DNA of 64,000 nt from Diplocloster agilis (GCF_019042275.1 NZ_JAHQCW010000015.1:1-64000), one strand, 5' to 3'; shown: positions 26,026 to 35,745, numbered from the stretch's first letter. The notes: a model not told the origin generated them from the letters alone. Translations and numbers: made by a program.

Positions 26026-29000
26026 CTATTCTGCCAATTTTACCAGATGAGCATACTTCTCTTTTGCAGATTTTTCCGCTTTTGCGAAAAGATCTTTTGC
26101 TCTTTCCGGATTCTGGCGCATCAGTGCGCTGTAACGTACCTCGCTCTGAATGAATTCCTGATAGTCAGCCTTCGGCTCTTTGCTATCTAACTGGAACGGA
26201 TTCTTGCCTTCTTCCGTACGTCTCGGATCGAAGCGGAAGTTATGCCAGTAACCAGCTTCCACCGCTCTCTTCTCTTCTGCCTGAGCGTTCTTTAAGCCGC
26301 CCTTGACGCCGTGATTGATACAAGGCGCGTAAGCAATGATCAGGGAAGGTCCGTTGTAGCTTTCAGCTTCTACGAATGCCTTGATACACTGATTCATATC
26401 GGAACCCATGGCGATCTGCGCTACATATACATAGCCGTAGCTCATAGCGATAGCTGCCAGGTCTTTCTTCTTCACATCTTTACCGCCTGCCGCGAACTGA
26501 GCGGTTGCGCCGGTAGGTGTGGATTTGGAGGACTGTCCGCCGGTGTTGGAGTAAACTTCGGTATCGAATACCAGTACGTTTACATCCTGTCCGCAAGCCA
26601 GTACGTGATCCAGTCCGCCGAAGCCGATATCATATGCCCAGCCGTCTCCACCGAGAATCCACTGGGATTTCTTGGAGAGATACTGTTTTCCTTTCAGGAT
26701 CTCTTTGGCAGCGTCGCATCCGCATGCTTCCAACGCGCCAACCAGATCGGTGGTAGCTTTGCCGTTGGTAGCGCCGCTGTTGTAGGTCTCGACATAGTTT
26801 GCAACTGCTTCTTTTACTTCTGCCTTGTCCGTAGTCTCAGCCAGAGCTTCCAGTTTGCCTTTTAAGCGGTCGCGTAAGGTCTTCTGGCCTAAGAACATAC
26901 CATAACCAAACTCAGCGTTATCCTCGAACAGGGAGTTCGCCCATGCGGGTCCGTGTCCTTCTTTGTTAACCGTATAAGGTGTGGAAGGTTCGGAACCACC
27001 CCAGATAGAGGAGCAGCCGGTCGCATTGGAGATATACATTCTGTCACCGAACAGCTGGGTAGCCAGTTTTGCGTACGGTGTCTCACCACAGCCTGCGCAG
27101 GCTCCGGAGAACTCAAGCAGCGGCTGTTTGAACTGGCTTCCTTTTACGGTGTGCTCTTTGAATTTCTCTGCAACCGCGGGCTTGGTATCCAGTTCCCGTG
27201 CATAATCGTAAACTTCCTGCTCTTTGAGCTGGCTGTCTAACGGCTTCATTACTAAGGCTTTCTCGCCCTTCTTGCCGGGACATACATTTGCGCAGGCTCC
27301 GCATCCGGTACAATCCAGTACGGTAACGGTCATAGCAAACTTCATATCCGCCACACCGGTCATCGGAAGCGTCTTGGTTCCTTCCGGTGCATTTGCAGCT
27401 TCTTCTGCGGTCATAGCAACCGGACGGATAACTGCATGCGGGCAAACATAAGAACAGAAGTTACACTGGATACAATTTTCCGGATTCCATTCCGGAACAT
27501 CTACCGCGATACCACGTTTTTCGTAAGCAGCGGTTCCCTGAGGGAATGTACCGTCAGCCATATCTACGAACGCGGATACAGGGAGATTGTTTCCTTCCTG
27601 AGCATTAACCGGGATCTGGATATTGTTAACGAAATCAACAACATCTTTTAAGCCCTTGGTAGCTTTCATGCCCAGATATTCGTCTTCGCAGTCTTTCCAC
27701 TCCGGTTTTACCGGAACTTCCACTACGTCCATAATACCTCTGTCGATAGCGTCGTGGTTCATCTTAACGATGGCCTCGCCTTTTCTTCCATAGGTAGCCG
27801 TAGCCGCATCTTTCATATATTTTACAGCGTCGTCAACCGGGATAATGTTCGCCAGTTTGAAGAATGCTGCCTGAAGTACGGTGTTGATTCTTCCGCCGAG
27901 GCCGATCTCTTTACCAATCTTGATACCGTCGATGGTATACATTTTGATATTGTGCTCCGCCATATAGCGTTTTGCCTGTCCGGGCAGATGCTGCTCGATC
28001 TCTTCCGGAGTCCAGCTGCAGTTTAACAGGAAGCTTCCGCCGTCCTTTAACTCCTGAACCATGTTATATTTTCTTACATAAGAAGGATTGTGGCATGCAA
28101 CGAAGTCTGCCTGATGGATTAAGTAGGTGGACTTAATCGGTTTCTTACCGAAACGCAGGTGGGACATGGTTACGCCGCCGGATTTCTTGGAGTCATAGTC
28201 AAAGTATGCCTGTGCATACATATCCGTATGGTCACCAATGATCTTGATGGAGTTCTTGTTCGCTCCAACCGTACCGTCTGCTCCCAGACCCCAGAACTTA
28301 CAGTTTACAGTTCCTTCCGGAGTGGTAACCGGGTTCTCGGTACGCTCTAAGGACAGATGCGTTACATCATCGTTGATACCAACGGTAAATCTGTCTTTGT
28401 CTTTGTTATTAAATACAGCGATGATATCGCCAGGGGTCGTATCTTTGGAACCAAGTCCGTAACGTCCGCCAACAACCTTAACGCCGTCGAATTTCGTGCC
28501 TTTTAAAGCAGCTACAACGTCCAGGTGCAGAGGCTCGCCAAGTGCTCCGGGCTCTTTGGTTCTGTCTAATACGCTGATGAATTTAACGGTCTCAGGAAGA
28601 GCGTCGATGAAATGGCTTACGCTGAAAGGTCTGTACAGACGAACCTTTAACACGCCAACTTTTTCACCCTTGCTTACCAGGTAATCAATGGTCTCTTCAA
28701 TGGTATCATTGACAGATCCCATGGAAATAATCACATGCTCTGCATCGGCAGCGCCGTGGTAGTTGAACAGTTTGTAGTCCGTTCCGATCTTCTCGTTTAC
28801 CTTGTCCATGTATTTCTCTACGATGGCAGGCATTCTGTCATAGTATTCGTTACATGCTTCTCTTGCCTGGAAGAAGATGTCAGGGTTCTGAGCGGAGCCG
28901 CGCAGCACCGGATGTTCCGGATTCAGCGCACGGGCACGGTATGCATCAACCGCATCCATGTCCACCATTTCCTTCAGATCTTCATAATCCCACATCTCAA

Positions 29001-29547
29001 TCTTCTGGATCTCATGAGAAGTTCTGAAACCGTCGAAGAAATGGATAAAGGGAACCCGGCCTTCAATAGAAGCCAGATGAGCAACAGCGCCCAGGTCCAT
29101 AACTTCCTGAACGGAGCTGGAGCAAAGCATCGCGAAACCGGTCTGACGGCATGCATAAACGTCAGAATGGTCGCCGAAGATCGATAAAGCATGGCTTGCC
29201 AATGCTCTAGCGGATACATGGAAGACGCAGGGCAGTAATTCACCGGCGATCTTGTACATGTTCGGGATCATTAAAAGCAAACCTTGAGAAGCTGTATATG
29301 TAGTCGTCAATGCGCCTGCCTGAAGAGATCCGTGTACGGCACCTGCTGCGCCTCCTTCAGACTGCATCTCTGCAACTTTTACTTCTTGTCCGAAGATGTT
29401 CTTTCTTCCCTGTACTGCCCATTCATCAGTATGTTCTGCCATGGGCGAGGACGGGGTGATGGGGTAGATGGCTGCAACGTCGGTGAACGCATAAGAGACA
29501 TGTGCTGCGGCAGTGTTGCCATCCATGGTTTTCATTTTTCTTCCCAT
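26026..29547 (-). CDS. nifJ: Pyruvate:ferredoxin (flavodoxin) oxidoreductase, single-chain
   Basis: Central fermentation enzyme of 1173 residues that converts pyruvate and CoA to acetyl-CoA, CO2 and reduced ferredoxin. Domain I begins with AYAIYPITPSSPMAE-like sequence (AAIYPITPSSPMAEHTDEWA). Two 4Fe-4S motifs are visible (CIQCNFCSYVCPHA and CTGCGACANVCPGKKG). A further CAGCGETPY and the thiamine-diphosphate motif GDGWAYDIGFGG..NTGGQSSKSTPTGA complete the active site. AAGGAGG lies ten bases before the ATG; a second ATG four codons in is possible. It is monocistronic. Confidence 0.98.
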   Translation of the reverse strand: MGRKMKTMDGNTAAAHVSYAFTDVAAIYPITPSSPMAEHTDEWAVQGRKNIFGQEVKVAEMQSEGGAAGAVHGSLQAGALTTTYTASQGLLLMIPNMYKIAGELLPCVFHVSARALASHALSIFGDHSDVYACRQTGFAMLCSSSVQEVMDLGAVAHLASIEGRVPFIHFFDGFRTSHEIQKIEMWDYEDLKEMVDMDAVDAYRARALNPEHPVLRGSAQNPDIFFQAREACNEYYDRMPAIVEKYMDKVNEKIGTDYKLFNYHGAADAEHVIISMGSVNDTIEETIDYLVSKGEKVGVLKVRLYRPFSVSHFIDALPETVKFISVLDRTKEPGALGEPLHLDVVAALKGTKFDGVKVVGGRYGLGSKDTTPGDIIAVFNNKDKDRFTVGINDDVTHLSLERTENPVTTPEGTVNCKFWGLGADGTVGANKNSIKIIGDHTDMYAQAYFDYDSKKSGGVTMSHLRFGKKPIKSTYLIHQADFVACHNPSYVRKYNMVQELKDGGSFLLNCSWTPEEIEQHLPGQAKRYMAEHNIKMYTIDGIKIGKEIGLGGRINTVLQAAFFKLANIIPVDDAVKYMKDAATATYGRKGEAIVKMNHDAIDRGIMDVVEVPVKPEWKDCEDEYLGMKATKGLKDVVDFVNNIQIPVNAQEGNNLPVSAFVDMADGTFPQGTAAYEKRGIAVDVPEWNPENCIQCNFCSYVCPHAVIRPVAMTAEEAANAPEGTKTLPMTGVADMKFAMTVTVLDCTGCGACANVCPGKKGEKALVMKPLDSQLKEQEVYDYARELDTKPAVAEKFKEHTVKGSQFKQPLLEFSGACAGCGETPYAKLATQLFGDRMYISNATGCSSIWGGSEPSTPYTVNKEGHGPAWANSLFEDNAEFGYGMFLGQKTLRDRLKGKLEALAETTDKAEVKEAVANYVETYNSGATNGKATTDLVGALEACGCDAAKEILKGKQYLSKKSQWILGGDGWAYDIGFGGLDHVLACGQDVNVLVFDTEVYSNTGGQSSKSTPTGATAQFAAGGKDVKKKDLAAIAMSYGYVYVAQIAMGSDMNQCIKAFVEAESYNGPSLIIAYAPCINHGVKGGLKNAQAEEKRAVEAGYWHNFRFDPRRTEEGKNPFQLDSKEPKADYQEFIQSEVRYSALMRQNPERAKDLFAKAEKSAKEKYAHLVKLAE

Positions 29548-29688
29548 TGTAATAAATCCTCCTTATGGTTTTTCTTTCTATTGTATATATAAATTGTCTC
29601 CGTTCCTATTTTAAATCAGAAGTACCGCAATGTAAAGGGTTAACGGGGGGATTCGCATTGTTTTTTTTGTGATACAATCTCGAGGGAC

Positions 29689-30016
29689 GGTTTTGACAGG
29701 GTGGGACGGAGCGGGCGTGCTGAGAGCTGGAAAGCCGGGGCGTCAGGCCGGAGAAACGGTATCGGGGGACGGCTGCCTTCGGAAGATGCTAAGATATACG
29801 AGCGGACGGGCGAAAAGAAGCCTTATTACAGTTTTCTCCGCCAACTCGCCCTGGCGGGCTCAAACAGGCTCCGAAAACCGGGATTTCTTTTCGCCCGTCC
29901 GCAAGTATATCTAAGCATCTTCCTCAAAGCAGCCGTCCCCCGATACCGTTTCTCCGGCCTGACGCCCCGGCTTTCCAGCTCTCAGCACGCCCGCTCCGTC
30001 CCGCCCTGTCAAAACC
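29689..30016. repeat. Near-perfect 131-bp inverted repeat (foldback) between the Trp importer and nifJ
   Basis: The left arm 29689-29819 pairs with 29885-30016, with about seven mismatches and one indel over 131 bp. The 65-base centre contains GTTTTC/GAAAAC and CGCC/GGCG stems of its own. The block occupies most of the gap 29548-30090, downstream of trpZ and upstream of the nifJ promoter region. No coding frame is supported. Roles as a giant terminator, a foldback mobile element or a dsRNA source are all open. Confidence 0.9.
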
Positions 30017-30090
30017 TGCCTGGTGCTTTTTGAGGTGGTTTGCAGTTATATTGGGTAGGAATTTTATTAATTTGGATAAACGGATTTTTA

Positions 30091-30864
30091 TTAGTTTCCG
30101 CATTCAATACTGATTTCGTTGAACAGCTTCAGGATTTCGTCGACCTGGGTACGGTCTTTCTCCGAACCGCTTTTATCCAGCACGCTCGCTCCCTGGTGCA
30201 TCATTAACAGCCGGTTCCCGTAGTCCACGGCAAACCTTAAGTTATGGGTGACCATGATAGTGGTCAGGTTCTTTTCCTTGACGATCTTGTCGGTCAGTTC
30301 CATGATCGTATCGGCGGTCTTGGGATCTAAGGCGGCGGTGTGTTCGTCGAGGATCAGGAATTCAATGGGTGTCATGGTGGACATCAGAAGTGCCATGGCC
30401 TGGCGCTGTCCCCCGGAAAGGGAGCCCACTTTTACGTCCAGTTTGTCTTCCAGGCCCAGATTCAGCAGGCTAAGCTGATCCCGGTAGTATTCTTTTCGTT
30501 TTTTGTCCGTGCCTTTTCCCAGGAGATACAGTTTCCCTTTGTTGTCGGCCAGGGACATATTTTCCAGGATCGTCATGGTCGGACAGGTGCCCATAGCGGG
30601 GTTCTGATAGACACGGCCGATGTGGCTCATGCGCTTGTATTCTTTTTCTCTGGTGATATCACGGCCGTTCATGAGGATCTGGCCGCGCTCTATGCGGATG
30701 CTCCCGCAGATGATGTTGAGAAGGGAGGTTTTTCCGGAACCGTTGCTGCCCACCACAGAGACGAATTCACCGTCCCGGACCGTGAGATCGAAATTGTCAA
30801 ACAGACACATTTCATTGATGGTGCCGGGATTGTAGTATTTATGAATCTGTTTTAATTCAATCAT
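30091..30864 (-). CDS. trpZ: ABC transporter ATPase, predicted tryptophan importer
   Basis: ATPase of 257 residues with Walker A GSNGSGKTS (about 39-47), signature LSGGQRQAMALLM and Walker B FLILDEHTAALD, in which the usual DEP reads DEH. It energises the permease encoded just upstream, with which it overlaps by 8 bp. The family (permease plus PF04392-type binding protein) was predicted by comparative genomics to import tryptophan where Trp T-boxes are present, as here. It is the last gene of the operon. Confidence 0.88.
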   Translation of the reverse strand: MIELKQIHKYYNPGTINEMCLFDNFDLTVRDGEFVSVVGSNGSGKTSLLNIICGSIRIERGQILMNGRDITREKEYKRMSHIGRVYQNPAMGTCPTMTILENMSLADNKGKLYLLGKGTDKKRKEYYRDQLSLLNLGLEDKLDVKVGSLSGGQRQAMALLMSTMTPIEFLILDEHTAALDPKTADTIMELTDKIVKEKNLTTIMVTHNLRFAVDYGNRLLMMHQGASVLDKSGSEKDRTQVDEILKLFNEISIECGN

Positions 30865-31738
30865 TGGTCTTCACCTTCTTTTTAAGCTGCATGCTGATCA
30901 CCAGAATGATCAGGAAAAGGACGGCGGTAATCAGTTTCATATAGGTCGGCGGGAATTTCGCCAGTGCGATGGCCACGCATGCCTTATAAAGGATGGAGCC
31001 GATCAGGACTGTGGTGGTGGACCGAAGGAAGGTCAGTCCGCGCAGCAGGCTGATGCCGATGATCACGCTGGCCAGACCAATGACGATGGTTCCGGTTCCC
31101 ATGGATATGTCAAAATAGCGCTGCTGCTGTGCCATGACACTTCCGCCCAATGCTACGAGCCCGTTGGCAATCGCCAGACCGACGATTTTAACCAGGCCCT
31201 TATCCTTTGCCAGGGAGGTGACCAGTACATCATTGTCACCGGCCGCCCTTAGGAGGAAACCGGACTTTGTCTTTAAGTAGGCGTCCAGCAAAAACTTGCA
31301 GGCCAAGGCCAGAATCAGGACGATGATCAATGTTTTGAAGTTTGCCATTTCTCCGGTAAAAATGTTGTTTATAAACGAATTATCAAAGATCGTTTCCTTG
31401 CTGAACAAGGGAACATTGGCTTTGCCGGCGACTACCATATTGATGGTATATAGCGCGGTCATCATGATAATTCCGGACAGCAGGTCACGGACCTTTAATT
31501 TTACATGAATCAGTCCCGTACAGATACCGGCCAGGACTCCTGCCGCAAAAGAGATCAGCAGGGTCAGATAGGGATTCACGCCATGTGTAATCAACAGGGC
31601 ACTCATCGCCGCTCCCAGCGGAAAACTTCCGTCAACCGTCAGATCCGGAAAATCCAGAATTTTATATGTGATATATACGCCGAGGGCCATAATTCCAAAG
31701 ATCAGCCCCTGTTCCAAAACACCTAAGATGATGCCCAT
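30857..31738 (-). CDS. trpY: ABC transporter permease, predicted tryptophan importer
   Basis: Integral membrane permease of 293 residues of the BPD_transp_2 (branched-chain amino-acid/ribose) type, with about eight to nine helices and segments such as DFPDLTVDGSFPLGAAMSALL. The frame opens eight codons earlier, but GGAGG lies eight bases before the ATG at 31738, so I begin there. It is preceded by the binding protein and followed by the ATPase, and all three are under the Trp T-box at 33053-33343. Confidence 0.9.
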   Translation of the reverse strand: MGIILGVLEQGLIFGIMALGVYITYKILDFPDLTVDGSFPLGAAMSALLITHGVNPYLTLLISFAAGVLAGICTGLIHVKLKVRDLLSGIIMMTALYTINMVVAGKANVPLFSKETIFDNSFINNIFTGEMANFKTLIIVLILALACKFLLDAYLKTKSGFLLRAAGDNDVLVTSLAKDKGLVKIVGLAIANGLVALGGSVMAQQQRYFDISMGTGTIVIGLASVIIGISLLRGLTFLRSTTTVLIGSILYKACVAIALAKFPPTYMKLITAVLFLIILVISMQLKKKVKTND

Positions 31739-31793
31739 ACCCTTTTCCTCCATGAAAAACACTGATAAGAGCGCATCCGCTCCATTGCGTTAA

Positions 31794-32936
31794 TTATTCT
31801 GCCATCTGGATTTCTGTAAAGGTTTCCGAAGCCCGGCTCTTTACGTCGTCCGGAAGAGAGATTCCAAGATCATCCGCCACTTTGGTGTTCAGATACAGTT
31901 CGCTTCCGGTGATGGTCTCCATCTTGATCTCGCTTGCTTTCTTTTCTCCCTTTAATACCTGGGCCGCCATCTTACCGGTTTTGATTCCAAGCTGGTAATA
32001 GTCGATGCCTTCGGAAGCCAGACAGCCTATTTTTACCTGTTCCACTTCGCTGCCGAATACCGGTATTTTCTGAGTATTGGCTTTATCCAGAATCGTAGGC
32101 AGGGCGCTTACCACCGTATTATCCGTAAGGTTATTCAGACAGTCCACCTTGGACAGCAGATTATCGGCAGCCAGCGGGGCATCCGCCGTAGTGTTGATGC
32201 CGGTGGTTACAAGCTCGAATCCGTACTGTCCTACCGCCGCTTCATATTCCGCGATGGTGGATTCACTGTTCACTTCACTGGTCGTGTACATGATACCGAT
32301 CTTTTTCGCATCGGGAAGCAGTTCCCGGATCATCTTAAGCTGTGCATCCACAGGAAGTTTATCGCTGGTTCCGGTCACTTCTCCCACGGGCATTCCGTCT
32401 TCCTTAGCAAGCTCCGCTCCAACCGGGTCATTCACTGCGGTATAGATTACCGGAATCCCGGAATTCATCGCCGCGTTGTAAGCGCTCTGGGCCGCCGGTG
32501 TAGCTATGGCGCAGATCAGGTCCACTTTATTGGAGACAAAGCCCTGGGGAATCTGATTCACAATTCCCATATCGGCTTCCGCGTTTTGATATTCCACAGT
32601 CAGGTTTTCCCCCTCAATGAAGCCTTCCTCGGCCAGGCCGGTGAGGAAACCTTCCCGGCAGTTGTCCAGGGAACCATGCTGCGCGAATTGGGAAATGCCG
32701 ATCGTAAAATCTCCTTCCACCAGTCCGCTGGCCGGTTTATTTTCTTCGGAAGACGCGTTATCTCCGGCTTCTTCCGGCTCCTTTGCCGCCTGGGGATCGT
32801 CTGCCTGGGGCGCCGGCTGTTCGGTTGCCGCCGGTTCTTTCGCCGCCGATGATTCTTTTTGTTCATTGCCACAGCCGCCTAATAAGGCCGCTGCCATTGT
32901 CATACTTAAAATAACCGCTAACATTTTCTTTTTCAT
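31794..32936 (-). CDS. trpX: ABC transporter substrate-binding lipoprotein, predicted tryptophan importer
   Basis: Lipoprotein of 380 residues of the ABC_sub_bind family (PF04392). The lipobox AALLGGCG places the mature N-terminus at Cys22, followed by a Glu/Ala/Pro-rich linker to about residue 70. The ligand domain has the typical KVDLICAIATPAAQSAYNAA and GIPVIYTAVNDPVGAEL. GGAGGAAG lies before the ATG. First gene of the operon and directly controlled by a T-box whose specifier is UGG, which is the main reason for calling the ligand tryptophan. Confidence 0.9.
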   Translation of the reverse strand: MKKKMLAVILSMTMAAALLGGCGNEQKESSAAKEPAATEQPAPQADDPQAAKEPEEAGDNASSEENKPASGLVEGDFTIGISQFAQHGSLDNCREGFLTGLAEEGFIEGENLTVEYQNAEADMGIVNQIPQGFVSNKVDLICAIATPAAQSAYNAAMNSGIPVIYTAVNDPVGAELAKEDGMPVGEVTGTSDKLPVDAQLKMIRELLPDAKKIGIMYTTSEVNSESTIAEYEAAVGQYGFELVTTGINTTADAPLAADNLLSKVDCLNNLTDNTVVSALPTILDKANTQKIPVFGSEVEQVKIGCLASEGIDYYQLGIKTGKMAAQVLKGEKKASEIKMETITGSELYLNTKVADDLGISLPDDVKSRASETFTEIQMAE

Positions 32937-33017
32937 AATAACTTCCTCCTCTTATACCTGTTGTGTACTTTTTCATGTTCCATGCCCGGAGCGTTCTTCT
33001 TTTTTTAAATAACCGAA

Positions 33018-33050
33018 GTTTTTTATTCCATAGGAACTCTTTTCAATGTA
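33018..33050 (-). repeat. Dispersed post-terminator palindromic repeat, copy C
   Basis: On the minus strand the sequence reads TTGAAAAGAGTTCCTATGG then AATAAAAAAC, matching the core of the copies at 7486, 43409 and 59055. It directly follows the T-tail of the T-box terminator, as copy A does on the other strand. Confidence 0.6.
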
Positions 33051-33052
33051 AT

Positions 33053-33343
33053 AAAAAAACCGCCCCAAGCAAATGCTTGAGACGGTAATTAACGGATTAA
33101 TTATCGCGGTACCACTCAAATTGACTGTACAGTCCACTTTGTTCATGTACTTCTGATACATGCCGGAATGGATAACGGGCCCGGTTCCCGTCAGAGCCTA
33201 CTCTTCGCACCTGCTAATTTCGGTCTGCCCTCGAAAGTCCATTCAGTCTGATACGCCATACCGCAATCCCACCACCTGCGGCTCTCTGTGATCTTGTCAT
33301 TAGACCTACTACTCTTTCTCAACGGTTTCAACTATTTATCTTG
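33053..33343 (-). promoter_or_regulatory. T-box leader of the Trp importer, tryptophan specifier
   Basis: Read on the minus strand, the leader begins AGTTGAAACCGTTGAGAAAG. The specifier loop TGAATGGACTTT gives UGG (complement of 33239-33241). The T-box GAGTGGTACCGCG is at 33105-33117. The terminator CCGTCTCAAGC-loop-GCTTGGGGCGG with seven T is at 33053-33086. Uncharged tRNA-Trp should stabilise the antiterminator and switch on the importer genes. Its specifier region is very like that of the leader at 7194-7486. Confidence 0.95.
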
Positions 33344-33349
33344 TTTCAT

Positions 33350-33378
33350 AGATTAATACAAATATATGCAAATGTCAA
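33350..33378 (-). promoter_or_regulatory. Sigma-A promoter of the Trp importer operon
   Basis: On the minus strand TTGACA (33373-33378) and TAATCT (33350-33355) are separated by 17 bp, placing the transcription start just ahead of the T-box leader. Confidence 0.82.
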
Positions 33379-33451
33379 GACTTTGTTCCTGATTTCTTTC
33401 CTGATCTTTCCTGATACTTTCCCCGGTTTCTTTTCCGGCACGATTATACCT

Positions 33452-34549
33452 TTATTGGACAGCCAGGGATGTTTCAAACAAATTCCGCATCTGCTCTTTG
33501 GTAACCGGATAGGGGAAGTTGGCCAGTTTCGCCGTATTGGCCATCATCCCGTCCGTATAAGACGTGATCTGCTCTTCGGTCACTTTGATGGTTCCTAAGA
33601 CCTGCCGGATGTATTTCCGGAATGTACCGATTTCATCAAAATCCAGATATTCCAAAACCTGACGCACCTCATCCGGTTCTTTTGTCCCATACAGTTCCAG
33701 AAACGCAGGGAGGAAGATTCCAACCGCTTTTCCGTGGGGTACACCCATGTTATACGTCAGATAATAACTCATCCCGTGGGGGAATGAAGTACCGGTATGG
33801 CTGATGGCCATTCCGCCAAGGGTGGACGTACGCATGAGTTTTTCATACTGTCCGCCGCTCAATTCACCGGCCGACAGCGCCTCCTTTATTTCTCCCCAGA
33901 GTTTTAATCCCTGTGAGCTGAAGAGCCGGCTGTATTCCGTAGTATTTTTGTTCAGATGGCTTTCGATCAAGTGAGCCAGCGTGTCCACTGCAGTATTTAT
34001 AAGCAGCTCCCTGCCTGCAAATGACAGGTATTTGGCGTCAGCCAGCGAAAGAACCGGGAATACATGGTGGCTCATACTCTTCTTCGTCTGCAGTTCATGA
34101 AGGGTCAAGATCGCATAAGGAGTCACTTCGGAACCGGTGCCTGCCGTGGTGGGGACCGCTGCCACAGGCAATGCCTCCAATTCTTTCTTCTCGTAGAGTA
34201 CAGAAGGCTCTTCTTCCGGATGGTTCATCAGCAATGCGATCGCTTTCGCCGCATCCATCGGGGAACCGCCGCCGATACCGATCACAAAGTCCGCTTTCTG
34301 TTCCCGGCCGAAGGCAGCCGCACGGGCAACGGTCTCCACCGACGGATTCTCTTCGATCTCGTCGAACAGGCTGTAGCTTACTCCCTGGTCTTCCAGACTC
34401 TTTACCACATCGTCATAAGCGCCGTTGACCCTGGCGGAATGCCGCCCGGTGACCAGAAGCGCGTGACTGCCTAACGCCGCCAATTCCTTCCGGTGCCGGT
34501 AGACGCAATCCTCTTCCAGATACAGCTTCGTGGGCATATAAAATTTCAT
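33452..34549 (-). CDS. Iron-containing alcohol dehydrogenase
   Basis: NAD(P)-dependent group III alcohol dehydrogenase of 365 residues. The nucleotide-binding GGGSPMDAAKAIALL is at about 95-109, then PTTAGTGSEVTPYA. Metal ligands should be in DTLAHLIESH and in the FPHGMSYYLTYNMGVPHGKAVG segment. It follows the aminotransferase on the same strand with a 23-bp gap. Together these could reduce an aldehyde derived from an amino acid, but no specific substrate can be read from the sequence. Confidence 0.9.
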   Translation of the reverse strand: MKFYMPTKLYLEEDCVYRHRKELAALGSHALLVTGRHSARVNGAYDDVVKSLEDQGVSYSLFDEIEENPSVETVARAAAFGREQKADFVIGIGGGSPMDAAKAIALLMNHPEEEPSVLYEKKELEALPVAAVPTTAGTGSEVTPYAILTLHELQTKKSMSHHVFPVLSLADAKYLSFAGRELLINTAVDTLAHLIESHLNKNTTEYSRLFSSQGLKLWGEIKEALSAGELSGGQYEKLMRTSTLGGMAISHTGTSFPHGMSYYLTYNMGVPHGKAVGIFLPAFLELYGTKEPDEVRQVLEYLDFDEIGTFRKYIRQVLGTIKVTEEQITSYTDGMMANTAKLANFPYPVTKEQMRNLFETSLAVQ

Positions 34550-34572
34550 AACTATTTACCTCCTCTACTTTT

Positions 34573-35745
34573 TCATTTATGTATCATACCGCTCTCTTCA
34601 ATGGATTTGACCGCTTCTCTTAATTCATCCGGCGGCAGCACCAGGGCCAGCCGCACATACCCCTCTCCCAGCGAGCCGAAGCTGCTGCCCGGAGTGCACA
34701 GAACGCCTGTTTTTTCCATTAATTCCATGACAAAATCATTGGCGTTCGTATAGCCGGCAGGCAGCGGAGCCCAGACGAACATAGACCCCCGGCTGTCGGG
34801 AACTTCCCAGCCAATGTTCCGCAGGCCGCTGCACAGAGCATCCCTCCTGGCCTCATATTCCCTGCACTGCTCTTTCACCGCATCCTGGGGACCGTTCAAA
34901 GCGGCGATGGCCGCGTATTGGACCGGGTAAAAGATGCCGTAGTCGAATTGGGAGCGAATCGTCTTAAAAGCCTGCACGATCCGGGCATTTCCTACCACAA
35001 ATGAAATGCGGGCTCCCGTCAGGTTATACGATTTTGACAGGGAATAGAATTCCACTCCCACCTCTTTTGCCCCCGGAAATCCCAGAAAAGACCTGCCTTC
35101 CTTTTCATCATAGATGATATCGGAATATGCGTTGTCATGCAGGATCACCACCTGATATTTTCTGGCAAAGGCGATCAGTTTTTCGTAAAATTCCTCCGGG
35201 GCCACCGCGCAGATCGGGTTCGCCGGGTAGGAAACGATCATGAACCGGGCGGCCCGGGCCGTCTCTTCCGGAATCGCATCCAGATCCGGCAGGAAATCAT
35301 GCTCCGCGCTCAAAGGATACTCCACCGTTTTACATCCCGCCAGGGACGGTCCGATCTTGAAAATGGGATAGCCGGGATTCGGCACCAGCACCACGTCTCC
35401 CGGATTGCACAGAGCCAGGCCAATATGGGTGATTCCCTCCTGGGATCCATAGACGGACATGATCTCACCGGTTTCAATCTCCACGTCAAACCTTCTTTTA
35501 TAATGGGCCTTTACCGCCTCCAGAAGTTCCGGCAGATCGGTCAGAGAATATTTATAACTGTCGGGACGCAGCGCGGCTTCCGCCACGGCCTGCATTACAT
35601 GGGGCGCCGGCTGAAAATCCGGTGTCCCTACGGACAGATTATATACTTTTTTACCTGCCTGGATCAGCTTTTCTTTTTCCACATTTAAAATACTGAATAT
35701 CCCTTCACCAAAATCAGTCAGCCGGGATGCGAACTGTATATTCAT
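34573..35745 (-). CDS. Class I/II PLP aminotransferase, DapL/AlaT-like
   Basis: PLP-dependent aminotransferase of 390 residues. The Schiff-base lysine is in SLSKSYNLTGARISF, with the substrate-binding NPGYPIFK and SYPANPICAVAP also visible. Overall it resembles LL-diaminopimelate aminotransferase-like proteins of Clostridia, but that subfamily contains many enzymes of other specificity, so I leave the substrate open. It forms a probable operon with the alcohol dehydrogenase and lies next to a GntR regulator. Tandem GGACATGTCC sites are 110-200 bp upstream of its start. Confidence 0.88.
   Translation of the reverse strand: MNIQFASRLTDFGEGIFSILNVEKEKLIQAGKKVYNLSVGTPDFQPAPHVMQAVAEAALRPDSYKYSLTDLPELLEAVKAHYKRRFDVEIETGEIMSVYGSQEGITHIGLALCNPGDVVLVPNPGYPIFKIGPSLAGCKTVEYPLSAEHDFLPDLDAIPEETARAARFMIVSYPANPICAVAPEEFYEKLIAFARKYQVVILHDNAYSDIIYDEKEGRSFLGFPGAKEVGVEFYSLSKSYNLTGARISFVVGNARIVQAFKTIRSQFDYGIFYPVQYAAIAALNGPQDAVKEQCREYEARRDALCSGLRNIGWEVPDSRGSMFVWAPLPAGYTNANDFVMELMEKTGVLCTPGSSFGSLGEGYVRLALVLPPDELREAVKSIEESGMIHK

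Noticed and set aside
24689-29547. Nitrogenase electron transport role for the nifJ gene
   Set aside because: The gene name is historical; no nif genes are present and the enzyme serves fermentation.
29689-30016. Insertion sequence ends
   Set aside because: The inverted arms flank only 65 bases with no transposase frame, and no target duplication is visible.
29669-30033. Two plus-strand frames of 81 and 110 codons
   Set aside because: They lie wholly inside the 131-bp inverted repeat, so their openness reflects high GC palindromic sequence and not coding.
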